DNA of 64,000 nucleotides from Ophioderma brevispina. Taxonomy: Eukaryota; Echinodermata; Ophiuroidea; Amphilepidida; Ophiodermatidae. The stretch covers positions 1-64,000 of the forward strand of contig JAMKCH010010200.1 in NCBI GenBank assembly GCA_023653785.1, written 5' to 3'. A program made the translations under genes and the position numbers. The notes under the pieces were generated by a model. It saw nothing but the letters and a program-made list of their open reading frames with translations, had not been told where the DNA came from and did no database searches. Positions 25,161-37,059 of the stretch are shown in pieces (the first letter of the stretch is position 1; every line of letters begins with the position of its first letter).

Positions 25161-27428
25161 GTCTAGGATAGGTGTTTTCATCAGCATTAGGAAGGGTAGA
25201 GGCATCTGAATCCAGAAAAAATCGACGACTTACCGATGTCGCTGTGGGGTACATACAATTACAGATCCCACGCTGACGATTCAGGTGATCCCCAAAGATC
25301 CAGTATGGGAGGCAAATGGGTTGTCTTTCTCTTCTGTCTGTTGGTCACAATACATAGAGTTTGAATTTCTACTTAAGTTTTTATCTTACGTTATTCTGAA
25401 ATTGTGTATAATTGATGTATATCATGGTTGTTTTACATAGAATCCCCCCCCCCCCACCTCGGGGCGGTTTAGCGCGCCGAACTAGTATATGTAAGATCAC
25501 ATTGCATATCGACATAGCGCAAGGTCAACATATTTTGCTGCATAATTTTGAAATGAGAGTTGCCGACAATCGTAAAGTCCGAAATGTCGATGAAATTATC
25601 AACCGGAAAATAAATAATGCAGAATAATGGGCAGACTGAGAATTTGCTGTGTTTTTCCAAAAGGCAAAAGAGAAGAGCAGTGGTGGAGAAGGGGCCGATA
25701 TCGACCAATCCCCGTGTAATTCTTTAAAATTAGAATAAGAGTTGATCATCGTTTGTACTATCTATATATAGGGACCGAGGGCTTGACAAGAGTGCTCGAA
25801 CAATCCAGCAAGCTGTAGTAGCTGCCCACACGTGTAGTTATTACCGGAATTAACTAAGTCCGATGGAATAAAAAAACAAAATCCACTAATCCCTCACGCC
25901 TATGTACCTATGTAATCGTCTCCACATGCCGGTCGGACATAAGTCACCCTAAATCGATCGGTTTTAGTGTTGGGATATAAATTGGCCGTGTGGACGAGGT
26001 CGGGTTACTCTATCGGACTAAATTGGACTTACGTCCGACGAGTTATGCCGAAGAAGAGCAGGGTTAAGTCCGGTAATAAAGTATGGACCGTACTAATAAG
26101 TACGTGTGGACGCGTTCTATCGAACTAACGGCGGCATTTTCGTCTTTCTGAAGTAAAGCACGGAAAGCAGTGGCGTAGTCGGGGTGGCCGAAGTGGGCGG
26201 ACTCAGCACCCGTGGAAAAAAATGGGGAGAAATTTGAAGGCAAGGGAGCAAAAAGGGGGCAAAGGAAAAGGGAGGAAAGCGTAAAGAGAAGAGGAGAGGG
26301 CCAGGAGAAGCCGGTGTTTTGATGTTAGGATTTACAGCAAATAAGTGCAGCCGGCAAGCGAAGCGAGTACATTAAACGTTCCCAATCCACCTTATTGTTT
26401 CCAAAATCTGGAGACGCCAATGATTCGGGGGAAAATTATCTTTGCCCGTCAAACTGCAAGGGAGAAATCTACAGGTCCTTGCTCACACTGGACTAGAGGT
26501 CTAGTTACGCGTTACGCCCTGATGGAAAGCCAGCTCGGCATTATGCATGTTTCGAATGTACAACCAAACAGGCTTCTTCTTACCTCGTCCTCTTCGAGCA
26601 AGGTTAAGGCCTGATCGAGTTTAGGGTTAGCATCAAGGTGAAGATTTAATTTGCAGATTTTTGTGTGGACATCACTTTAAGGATTATCCCTAATTTCTCA
26701 AGTTACTTGGACCATGTTTAAAAAAAGTTACAAGGGTGGCGACCTTTGGATCAGGCCATTTTTGTAACGGAGGGTGTTAAAAAAAAACAAACATCACGAC
26801 GACTTTTTTTTCACTATAATTAATTGGTCTTAGTTTTTTTACTTCAAATTTTGTAGGTTTTGTTAATATTAATTATTCATCATTTTCTAGGAAAACAAAA
26901 AAACTATTAGAAATATTTTCTACAGAAATAGTTCTGTCACACGGTGTTAGCATTTTGAGGGACAAATGTGTCCATACGTGATGACAAAAAGGAATGCACA
27001 AAGTGGTTTTATTCCTTAGCATGTCAGAAATTAGAAAAAAAAACCAACGCTGAACAATCTTGACCTGCACTACGTATGAATGAAAGTTGAAACTAAATCA
27101 ATTAAGACTATCTTCACCAAAATGAAATTAAAAATAAATGACAGACGGACACTTTTTCATCACGGACGGACATTACATTACCTTTGTATTGGTTGTCACA
27201 GAGAAAGTATCATTTTCACCAAAATGAATTGATTTGGCCATTATTACCATTTAAATGAGTCAGTGTGAGAGTTTTTTCAACGTTGTTTAGGTTCCTTTCA
27301 TGAATAAAACAGATTCCGATAAGTAACGATGTGTCACAATTTTGTTCATATTTTAATCATTATTCTACTCTTTGTGTGAAGTTTATAAACTCCGATCAGT
27401 TCCCATGGACCACTTAGGCTCCAGCTAG
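25161..27428. other. Noncoding DNA with GTCCG-rich remnants
   Basis: There is a C run near 25444. From 25850 to 26110 the sequence is rich in GTCCG, CCGGTAATAAAG and CGTGTGGACG phrases that recur at 27600-27790, so both are probably pieces of one DNA-transposon family. CAGTGGCGTAGTCGGGGTGG at 26169 resembles the start of an hAT-like element, but I cannot find its other end. No gene is supported. Confidence 0.4.
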
Positions 27429-27429
27429 T

Positions 27430-27605
27430 ACCGGTTGAAAGCAGATATAGTCCGGCGGGATCTACAGTCCGGGGCTCCATAGACGTAACGGGAATAAAGC
27501 GTGCAAACTAATGTTGCGTAAAGAGTCAAATGAATCGATAACCTATTGTTCAACCATGCTTCAGGATATGGAGTACGCCGGACACTGGTTACTTCTACAC
27601 CCGGT
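27430..27605 (+). mobile_element. 176-bp MITE, copy 1
   Basis: The left end ACCGGTTGAAAGCAG and the right end, in reverse complement, ACCGGGTGTAGAAG form inverted repeats. The body carries GGGGCTCCATAGACG, CTAATGTTGCGT and GAGTACGCCGGAC. Further copies lie at about 31190-31375, 35400-35560 (reverse), 37658-37818 (reverse), 40940-41087 and 41086-41260. It is too short to encode anything. Confidence 0.75.
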
Positions 27606-27779
27606 AATAAAGCTTTTCGGACCTTAAAGTTATGTCGGATCTAAGCGTTGATACCGGTAGATTCGCGTCCACCGAACAAAATTTAAGTCCGATAGTAATT
27701 CCGACAGGATTTAGATCCGATCAATGCGCGTCCAACGGAACTTGAGTCCGGCGTTAATACCGACCAGAGTTAATACCGG

Positions 27780-30700
27780 AATTAAGTGACTTAAGTATGG
27801 CTCTCGTGCTCCAACTAAACTATGGAAGGTCTCATAGAGCAAAGATAAAACATGCATCGAACACCTCCACACATACCATAAAGGTCACTGCGATTCTCCT
27901 CCAAGAAGACCACGCTACCGACAGTTCCATTCTGAACATCTGCGGCTACACCCTAGTGCACACACCAAGAGCGCTACCACGGGATTGCCACCTTTACTAG
28001 CAACTCAGCCCAATGGAAACAAATCGCAACCTTACCTGCAGACTCCACCTTGGAATGGGCAACTACCAAAATTGCAGGTGTTCATGTCAAATGTCTACAA
28101 GCCACCTAACCATCGGGTTCAAGCCAGACTCTACCAACTTATGGGGCACCTTGACATTTATGCCGGCGACTGTTAAACGCCAAAGATCACTGGGGTTACA
28201 GGAAAAACCAACCCTGATGGTGCTACCCTAGAGGACTGGCCTCAAAATCCGGTGTAAACTATTGCACGACCCCAAGCAACAGACACACCTTCAACTCCGG
28301 CAGGTGGAATACGTCTACAAACCCTGACCTCGCTTTTGCAAACATGGACACCAGCCCCATTCACCGTACTGTTCTCGACCACTTTCCAAAGTCCCAACAT
28401 AGACCAACACTGATCGCTCAGGAGAGCCTTGCTAAGACTATACCAACAAAGCCAGTGAAAAGGTGGAACTTCCAGTCAACGGGTGGATTCATTAGTACCC
28501 AACCTCCCGACCCCACACCTCCTCCAAACCACCTGGACAATCGAGAATACACAGCACTTTTGCAACTAACTCTTTATGAACAGCCAAAGAAACCATTCCA
28601 CGTGGGCTGCCTCCGAAGGAAAATACAAATATCCCCTCCTGGGATGATGAATGTGATACTCTTTACAATGACTCCCCTGAACATTCCTGAAACCCGTACT
28701 GTTAAAAAATTTCCGTAAATTTACGGAAATTTCTGGCAGCATTAGTCCAGTCAGTTTTAGGTAAATTTAAAATTTTGTCAATTAACGGAACTTTGACAGT
28801 AATTTTTACAGAAATTTTTTTTTAATATTTTTAATATTTTGCTAAAAAAAAATGTGTATTTAACAGAATTTTTCCGTAATTAAATTACGGAACCAAAAAA
28901 AGCTCCCGGAAATATTGCGCCAGAATTTTTGAAATATTCGTAAATTAACATGTTTTTTATGTTATTTTTTTGTTTATTTAATTTTGTCATTTTAAAAACC
29001 ACCGTTTTAGCTGCCAGTTAAAACGCTGTTATTTTACGGAATTTTTTAACAGTGCGGGGAAGAAGCTTTTCATCAAGGCTCAGACCTGACAAACTGATTG
29101 GACAGGAAACGCGCGAGCGCTGGAGGAGACGGTCCAAGGAACCGACTTCACCCACTCCAGCAGGAGGCCTGGAAGACTAAAACCCGCCTCCCCGGCAGAA
29201 TTTCCAAACATCGAATGTTCGCGTGTCTGCCAACTCAATGCTGAGCAAATCCTCGCAAATTGTCGTTTCAAGAACACTCCGCTATGTCACAAAAAAGAGA
29301 TCACCCAACTCCGTCGAGCCCCCCGAACATCCTTCTCACTAGATGAGCTTACCTCTGCTAATAGCCAACTAAAGAGTGGAACGGCCCAGGGCCCTGTAAC
29401 ATACCAGCAGAGTCCTGATGCGATGCGGGCCCACGATGTCTAGATGGCTCCATGATTTTCGACACAGTTGCCTTACCAACGCATCCTTACCCAAGAGCGA
29501 AGGAAGCTACTATCATCGCACGCCTCCCAAACCAAACCGCCTGCGTACAACCCTAAGACTATACCCCGCCCAATATCTGTGTGTTCCTCCTTCAACTCCT
29601 TTAGAGGATTATCCTTGGCCCCGCGGGAGCCGTCGTCGACCCATCTGCCTGACGAACAACAGGATTTCGCCATCGCCGTGGCCGGAGTCATCTGGTCCTC
29701 AGACTTGTAAAAAACTCCACAAATGATATTGAGGAAAGCTTTGAAAAGCGCCGTAATGAGGCGTCATCTTGGTGGACCTACTGCAGCATATGACACCGTT
29801 GGCACCATGGCCTGACACTCAAGCTTCTCAGGACCATCCCGGATCGTCACCGTTGTACAATTCATATTTAACATGCTTGTAAACCGTAGCTTTATTCTCA
29901 AGCCAGTGAATGGGTCAGAGTAGTCGTTCTGCAAAGCGTCGAGAACGGTGTCACCACAAGATCTGTATTGGCTCCTATGCTGTCCAACTTGTGTATCAGC
30001 GACTTACCACAAACAACACTAGACAATATGGCTACGGCCCGACCCCGATCTCTTGCCCTCCTCCACTCGGAACAGGCAATGGGACCTAGAATAAAAGTCA
30101 CACTTACTACAGACAAAGGGCCCTCTTGCAGCTAATCTCAAGACCTGGAGACTGAAGCTGAGGAAGCCAAGACCACCGCTACTCTACTGCCTTCCACCTC
30201 AAGCAAAGAGGCTCAATCGTGAGCTCAAATCAACCTCAATGGAGCGCCCTGCTACAAGCCTACACCAACCTACTGGGAATGAATCTTGACCGGCAGCTTA
30301 CTTACCAAGCCAAGGTATCTTCGAGGATAACCTCCTGTGCAGACTTTCTGGATCTTCATGGGGTGCCAGCCCAACGACCCCTACGCACCACTGCCGTGGC
30401 TCAGGTCTACAGCACTGCGAATATGCCGCCCCACCCCAGCATGGTGCAACCTCTCTCACACAAAAGAACTTGGACCGGTATCACGAGACCTTGAGAACCA
30501 CACTGGCTGCCTCGCCCCATTTCCATCTGATTTCTTCTGATTTCTACACCATTGCTTTCAGGCATTGCACCTGCAGCACTTCGGAGACAACACTCTCACA
30601 AACAGGAATAAGAAGGCCTGCTGGACAACAAGCACACTGCTGCATAACAACTGTCAAAGAATCACACCAACGCGGTAGACAGAGACTGACTGCGTCCCGC

Positions 30701-31090
30701 GCCACCTTTCGTCATGCCGACACGCTCTGCTTAACTCCCAGTTCCCCGTTTAACATCTTACAAGACATGGAATACTGCCTGGCTAGACATTCCAAGACTC
30801 AGATCACATCTCTATTACACCTAAGACAAACACCACCCTGGCGCAATTCTCCCCGCAAGGAATGGATCACCTTAACCCGGATTCGCACAGGACGGTCGCT
30901 TCCAATAGCACAATCACCGATGGGGGCCTGCGGCCATCGCCACCTGCCAATGTGGTTCTCCATATTCCATCACAGACTGCGGATCACCTTCTCAATGATC
31001 CTACCTTTCGTCCGCCGTTGGATACAGATATCTCAAACCTTAATCAATCAACAGTGAGTTGGCTCCAACTTTTACAACACATTTAGCTGC
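27780..31090 (+). pseudogene. Decayed Jockey/I-group-like LINE, endonuclease and reverse transcriptase
   Basis: Conserved pieces appear in ORF2 order across frameshifts. The endonuclease start is MALVLQLNYGRSHRA (27797). VYKPP follows near 28098. A GD-x-NAKDHWGYRK box lies near 28163, and FNSGRWNTSTNPDLAF near 28290. The reverse transcriptase N-terminal box SGTAQGPCNIPAE is at about 29373. Late thumb and connection-like sequence (LGMNLDRQLTYQAKV) is at about 30273. The frame at 30470-31057 covers the C-terminal region but shifts. A MITE interrupts it at 28698-29053. Numerous stops make it inactive. Clade assignment is tentative. 176-bp MITE copies lie on both sides in the same orientation. 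Confidence 0.78.
28698..29053. mobile_element. MITE inserted inside the LINE, ends ACTGTTAAAAAATT
   Basis: The left end ACTGTTAAAAAATTTCCGT is mirrored exactly over the first dozen bases by the right end ACGGAATTTTTTAACAGT. LINE coding resemblance stops at the left end and resumes at the right end, which proves insertion after the LINE arrived. The inside is AT-rich with several TTACGGAA/TTCCGTAA palindromes. A fragment of the same family is at 5960-6140. Superfamily is undetermined because no clear target duplication is seen. Confidence 0.8.
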
Positions 31091-31189
31091 TTCCTCATAC
31101 AGCAAGAAGAGATAAGAACAAATATTGTACATACCCAAAATACAACATGAACGAGATCCGCATCTCGTAAATTTGCTTTAGAATGAGAA

Positions 31190-31375
31190 CGCAACCGTGG
31201 GAAAGCAGATATGTCCCGTTAGAGCCATAGTCCCGGGGCTCCATAGACGATAACGGAATAAGCTTGAAACTAATATTCCGTGAAGAGTCAACTGCATCGA
31301 TTGCCCATTGTTCCCCTTGTTCCGGGACTCTGATACGCCGGCAATGTTACTACTTCTACAACCGGCTCCAAGTTT
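31190..31375 (+). mobile_element. 176-bp MITE, copy 2
   Basis: Shares GAAAGCAGATAT, GGGGCTCCATAGACGATAACGG, AACTAAT and GATACGCCGG with the copy at 27430-27605, in the same orientation. It ends near ACTTCTACAACCGG. It lies about 100 bases past the end of recognisable LINE sequence. Confidence 0.7.
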
Positions 31376-32250
31376 GCGCAATTTAGGTGCTGATCAGAAT
31401 ACCCGGATACTTCGTCCGGATTATCATGATTCGACACAAATCGCTCGTTAATATTTCAAATAATCCTAGATCGGCATTCGGATGAAAAGCATAAGTTAAA
31501 CACTCAGCACTAGATTAAGGTCTACACGGTGAATTAGCCATTCAGACATTTGTTTTCATTGCTCGCCCCCGCACAGATTCCTTCAAAATGGAAACGGGAA
31601 GATTTTAATTGAGCCGTTTGTTTTCTAATTTTGCAACGTCACTGATTGGTGTAGAACATCTGTTGATAATCGTTCGTAAGGTAGTTTTAAAGAAAGTTTT
31701 GAACTAGCCTGTTTGCACTTGATCGGCCCCGTAGAGAAGCATGCTGTGGTGATTTATAATACTAAAGCTTTGTATTCAGAAAGGGAGTTCTCACTTTAAC
31801 CCTAGTTTAAACCAGAGTTAGTCTACATATTGGTGCTTTTATCCCATTCAAACTACTGTGAAAGTTAATGTAACGGGTGAGAGAATTCCTCAAGGACGGG
31901 CCCAACCCCTTTCAGAATACCAGTCCTAACCATTTTTTTAACTTAAGGACGGTGGTTTTGGGCTTATTACTTGAAGTTTGATTATCACTATAATTTCTAA
32001 ATATCCAAAATAAAACGTATTGTGTCTCGAATTTCCTAGGTCTCCTTAAAATTCAAGATGGCAAGTCAATATGGCAGCCCAAAGAAAATACGGGTGTTAC
32101 TTATCGATTCCCATTAAATGAGCTAAAAATCATATGGTCTTGCTTTTGAATCGGGCTGCATTTGCCAGGTGCGGGAGCGTAAAGGGAAGGGTCACAGGGG
32201 TTATCCTAATTCCCCCTCCAATTAGCCATTTAAAAATATTGGTTTTAACG
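31376..32250. other. Noncoding DNA, nothing recognised
   Basis: No supported gene. A few ATCGGC/CCGGA phrases near 31400-31500 may be more remnants of the GTCCG-rich family. Confidence 0.4.
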
Positions 32251-32255
32251 TTATG

Positions 32256-32722
32256 AGGGCGAGGTGGCCGAGCTAAGGCGCTGAACCGTCGACAGAGTAT
32301 AAGATCGAGCGAGCGACCCGGGTTCGAGCCCACGCAGAGTCGGGTTTACTTGGTCATACTCAAATAGTTCCTGTAAGGTCGGAAATTGCATATTGGCACA
32401 GCAGATGGTGATTAGGGAATTCTCCTCCCGCTCCTACCCCTTGCAACTGCGGCCTCATGTTTCGTAGAGTCGTGTAAGCTGTTGGTCCCGTTATCATGGG
32501 GGGGGGGGTCATTTCCTGAGCACGTACAAATTGCAGACCTTATCGAAAAGAGTAGGGGACCATCCCGGTCTGTTATCCCTGCCTCATCACTCTAGTACCG
32601 TAGGGTCCCTTCCAACCCGTGCTAGGCCAGCGTGGAAGGTTAGGCCGAAATCCAGCATGGAAACATGTTGAGGCTTTCGTCCAACAGTGGACAGACCAAA
32701 AGGCTGCTGAGGAGGAGGAAAG
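32256..32722 (+). mobile_element. tRNA-derived SINE, about 465 bp
   Basis: The head looks like a leucine/serine-type tRNA with an internal RNA polymerase III promoter: A box TGGCCGAGCTAAGG at 32265-32278 and B box GGTTCGAGCCC at 32321-32331, about 45 bases apart. A tRNA-unrelated body follows. The 3' end reads TTTCGTCCAACAGTGGAC and closes with a short GAG/GGA repeat at 32706-32719, as SINE tails with LINE-borrowed ends do. It is not a functional tRNA: the acceptor stem does not close and the body continues for almost 400 bases. No clear target duplication was found. Confidence 0.78.
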
Positions 32723-32724
32723 CT

Positions 32725-34650
32725 AAAAACTGGTTTCCCGCCATCAAGGGTCGAGGCGCATCTTAAATAGTATCTGGTTTTAAAATGAGGGTTGACAATT
32801 GTTCTAATCGAATGAAAAAAAATCTTTAATATTGATTGTCAGTTAAGAAAGGTTAAGTGGTATAGTCCTATCGTTCGGTGGGCGGGAAAAAAACTCATAT
32901 GTGCGTTTGACCCTTTAAGAGCAAAACATCATATGTAATAAAAACGGTAACATGACCAAACCTCATAATGTAACATTTTCGGTAGACACCAAACATTGAT
33001 AATTGGCTTGAATGCCTTGCAACAAAAAGTTTTCCTTTCTAAATATATTTAGATAATTATTTACTTCAGATTCTCAAATAAAGTGTCATTTGATTTACTA
33101 TAGTAGATTCAACCCATCGTGTCACCGGAGGAAAAGTTTTGGACAGCGTCGATTTGTTGGGAGAGGGGAAGAATATGTGACCCGATTCACCTGTTTCATG
33201 AACGAACTAAGATAAGAGAATACAAAGACTTTTGTGTTCCTGCGTATCCAAAGCACGGGCGCTCGAAAGTCAGTAAACATTCAACTCACCTATTACATTG
33301 AAAACCATTGAAGCAAATACGATTAGTCAGAATGTATATTGAGAGTTAATGTAGCTACAAATGGTTTACGTTGATTTGAATGATTTCATTAAGCGCAGAA
33401 TTTATTTTTCTCTGCTATCGCACTACATGTTTCAATAGATTTAGCGTGGAATTTTAATTTCAAGTGAAAAAAAAATAAAAATCGGGTTTTTCAAATTTGT
33501 AAGTTTCTCAAATCAAAAAAGCAAGATTTCAAGTTCAAAAACCCAAGTTTTTTAAACTATTAACCACTGGGTGTCGCAAATTGAAAGAAAGTTTTTCAAA
33601 TTAAAAAATATTTTTCAACTTGAAAATTTTGAATTCATACTTAATGTCAAATAAGCATGACGGATGATGGATGAAAAAACGCAAGTTAAAAATAGAAAAA
33701 CCTTGTTTTTCGGGCGAAAAATGTTTTCCGGTGGCTACTTCTCAATTAATCTTGGAGTGTTGACAAAATCTGCTATAGTGCCTGGTACATATAAGCTCCC
33801 ATGGCCTTTGAACAAAGTTTCCCCTGAACTATATTCACAGGACCCTTACCTAGAAGACCACTCTTGAGCCACGGCTCTTCTGTACCACAACCATTCATGT
33901 ATCGGTCACTAGCCTTTTGTAGAAGTTCATTACAATATGGGTGGCTCCTATTCGACCATTTTAGCCTTAATAGCTAGCAATACAGCGCTAATATGTTCAG
34001 GGCCGTCCTGGGGTGGAGATGCGGTGGGTTGGGGTAGGGTTTGACACTCCCATTTACAGAATTATGTCGGCAAAATTAGTTGACTAAAATCAATCAGTCA
34101 GCTAAAATCGGTAATATAGCTTTTCCCGGTCATTCTTTCAATTTCGTGATGAATTTGATTGACTATTCATACACCGGTATCAATTTCCTACAAAATAGAA
34201 ACAGTTTCATTTTCAGCCATTCAATTTCATTTTGGTGTATTCAACTTCGTTTTACGGCAGCGGAAATCATTTTTGTGCAATTAAGTTCATTTTGATTTAA
34301 TCATTTAGTTTTTATTCAAACATTTTTGTAATAAATGCAAGGAGTGTGATCAAATGACATACAATTTCACTATGAATGTCGTCACGTAGCAACGTGAGCC
34401 TATTTCTGTTTACAGTTTCATTTATGTTCATTCAATTTACATTATCGGGCATTCTATTTGATATATGACCAATCTACACCAATCATTCAGAAACTATTGC
34501 TGTTTAATAAATCTTGAAATAATTTCTATACTGTATAATTATTTATTGGAAAAGAAACGATAACCAGCAGGTAACTAGGGTCATTATTAAAGGTTTTCTT
34601 TTCAGTCTTTTTGTTTAATTCATCTTTCTCTTCTTTACAATTTATTCGAT
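32725..34650. other. Noncoding DNA, nothing coding recognised
   Basis: From 33480 to 33720 are phrases like AAAAACCCAAGTTTTTTAAAC and GAAAAACCTTGTTTTTCGGG that recall the palindromic minisatellite at 17-21 kb and may be a decayed scrap of it. The frames at 33119-33301 and 33664-33867 show no domain. From 34110 to 34290 there are repeated TTTCATTTTG/TCATTTTG phrases. Confidence 0.4.
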
Positions 34651-34657
34651 TTAATCT

Positions 34658-34944
34658 CGAGGGTTGACATTCAGAAGGACGTAACTCAGCACTGAAAGAA
34701 ATATTAAAGAATTTCTTTAATTCTGCTGCAATACTGCTTTTTAGAAATGTTATTTACTACTAAGCAAATCTATTCATTACTCAAAATGTAAACATCTCAT
34801 AAAGCTCATATATGGTACTGTAAGCAAACATTATATGAACTTTAGTAAACAAAGAACAATGTTTAATTATGAACAGCAGAATTAAAGAAATTCTTTAATA
34901 TTTCTTTCAGTGCTGAGTTACGTCTTTCTGATTGTCAACCCTCG
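34658..34944. mobile_element. Palindromic MITE, 287 bp, 4-bp ATCT target duplication
   Basis: Left and right arms of about 75 bases are nearly perfect inverted repeats. They share CGAGGGTTGACA at the tip and then GACGTAACTCAGCACTGAAA and GAAATATTAAAGAATTTC. ATCT stands directly before (34654-34657) and after (34945-34948). A second copy at 50152-53606 has the same ends flanked by ATTT. The centre is AT-rich and encodes nothing. Confidence 0.88.
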
Positions 34945-35399
34945 ATCTATAACATAGTTTTTTTTTTATAACACAATTTCTGGAAATTGGACGACATTAT
35001 TAGGCGATTGAATGCTCTATTAATTTAATCGCTTGAACGATTTCCGAAATTGGATTGAGTTATATGCAATTTGAAATAAACTTTTTAGCGTACAATCAAA
35101 TTGGCGCGAAATCGAATAACTCAAAAGTTAATTCGAATGAAATTACTATTAAATTGACCGGGAAAACCTATAATTTAAAAAGATTTTGGTGGACAATTTA
35201 ATGACTGAATTGTCACTGATAGCCTGCACTATGTAATATAATAACCTCAAAAATCTGATACTGATATCGAGTTATTGTTTATAGAAATTGTGCATACCCC
35301 TTAAAGGTTTTCGAACTGGAAAAAATGGTGTACCTAGCCTGAAAAATGTTCAACCTGTGTCAGCAAATGGACAGTTTTGTCGGTGCGGCAGGAGATCTG

Positions 35400-35560
35400 G
35401 TCCGCCGGTCTCACAGTCCGCCAACAATGGTGGACAATAGGGCAATCAATTCAGTTCACTCTTCACGCAACATTAGTTCCGTTGTCCTCTATGAAGCCCG
35501 GACTGTGGTTCCTGCCGGACCATATCTCCTTTCACACCGGCAACATTCCCATTGAAAGTA
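35400..35560 (-). mobile_element. 176-bp MITE, copy 3 (reverse), truncated at the duplication edge
   Basis: Read on the minus strand it carries CCGGTGTGAAAGGAGATATGG, CTAATGTTGCGTGAAGAG and GCGGACTGTGAGACCGGCGGAC, matching the family at 27430. Its outer end coincides with the GTCCGCC at which the tandem duplication starts. Confidence 0.7.
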
Positions 35561-35639
35561 GTCTGGGGACGCCCCTGAATATGATGCAACCATCCTTTTG
35601 GCTTGTGGGCTAGTAGTTCCCGTAAAAATTGTTTTATAT

Positions 35640-37045
35640 TAAGGTATGTGTTGTAATCTCATACCCTGTATTGTTGCAATTAGAATTATATCTTAAAGTG
35701 ATTTATTGGTATGAATCTATCGGCGCATATAATAAAATATCCTTAAATAAAACGTACCAGATGGTTTTCATGGCCATTGGAGTATCCCTTGCGAAAAAAA
35801 TCCAGATTTATTCCGACAAATGTACACAACTGTAAAGCAATCACGGAAGCTACCATGTTTATTCCCTGTGGTATATTTACAACGCCGCATGCAATACCGA
35901 AACAAAAGCCAGCGAAAATATATCACGTGACTTCAGCAAGTTTGCAACAAGCCTCATCCTTGTGAACTTCGTTGAGCACACAAAGGATAGGAGCGAAGTT
36001 CGTTTAGAAATTTTTATTTGAGAAAAAAATGTAAAGAGGGGTGTTTTAGATATCATTTTGTGATTAACAAAGGTATATTTGGCCTAAACACTAACAGTCC
36101 ATGAAAACGTGGACATTTGAAAATGGGTCGCGTAATATTTATAGTTTATCGCAGTCGCACTGTAACCACTGATCTCTATACAATGGATTGGCTACACAAC
36201 AGTAATTGTATATTAGATGAATGGAGCAACGGGCGGACATCCTGGTCTACCGAACACAATAGCATTCCAGAGACACCTGTTTAACAGAAGTTGTATCCCG
36301 GGTGCACGTTTTAGAGACATGCCATCCCATACGCGCAAATACAATGAGCTCAATGAATTGGCTTGATTCTGTAGTCTGTTATGTCGCTTATCCACATTTC
36401 AATGGGAACAAATTTTGTATAAATGACCGGCTCTTAACCACCTGCTTGGGCTCTTTTTGGATGACCAATATGGCCGTCAGTGCCTCAATTACTAAGCCCA
36501 GGTTTCTAATCCATTGTATAGAGATCAGTGTTCGAAACCCACTAATGCGCGGTTCAGCAATCTACGTACATTTCAATGTACCGAGTAACGTTTCTTTGTA
36601 TGATGAAGAGTTTCCTAATTTTATTTTAAAAATTATATTTCTCAAGAATCCCAGGTTCATTTTATAAAAAATAGGCACAAATGTATGCCATTTTTGGTAA
36701 ATTTATATATTTTAAATTAAAGCTGTGTTTTTAATTTCAATGTTAACAGTAAACGCGATAGTCTTTCATACAGGCCAGAACTTGACTAACCACCGATCAT
36801 CTTTCAATTGGTGTGAAAGACTAAACATGGCTTGTGGCAAAACGATAGTGTAAAAAATAAACATGGCGGCTTGTTAAATCGTCTACTGCTTCGAAAATTA
36901 AGCATGAAAATGGTGTTTTCTTCGCAAGGAATACTCCAATAACCATGAAAACCATCTGGTACGTCATTTTTAGGGATATTTCATTATATATGTGCCGATA
37001 GATTCATACCAATAAATTCCTTTAAGCATCAATAGGAAATGAGAC
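35640..37045. mobile_element. TIR element with inverted repeats of about 120-180 bp
   Basis: The stretch 35695-35812 (TTTATTGGTATGAATCTATCG, then CGTACCAGATGGTTTTCATGG, then TTGGAGTAT) is found in reverse complement at 36915-37030 with scattered differences. Weaker symmetry (ACCATGTTTATT) continues inward. A frame at 36302-36667 (121 codons) in the middle matches no family I recognise. It is duplicated with the surrounding unit at 37898-39303. Confidence 0.7.
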
Positions 37046-37059
37046 ACATGTATATTTTT

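Noticed and set aside
27430..31375. LTR retrotransposon bounded by two direct repeats of about 176 bp
   Set aside because: The repeat has inverted ends, occurs alone elsewhere, and the interior is a non-LTR element with endonuclease motifs and no protease, integrase or primer-binding site.
32256..32345. Functional tRNA-Leu/Ser gene
   Set aside because: A and B boxes are good but the acceptor stem does not pair and a SINE body with a repeat tail follows.
36302..36667. Host gene present in two identical copies
   Set aside because: The frame is inside a long-TIR element and identity results from the tandem duplication; no family match.
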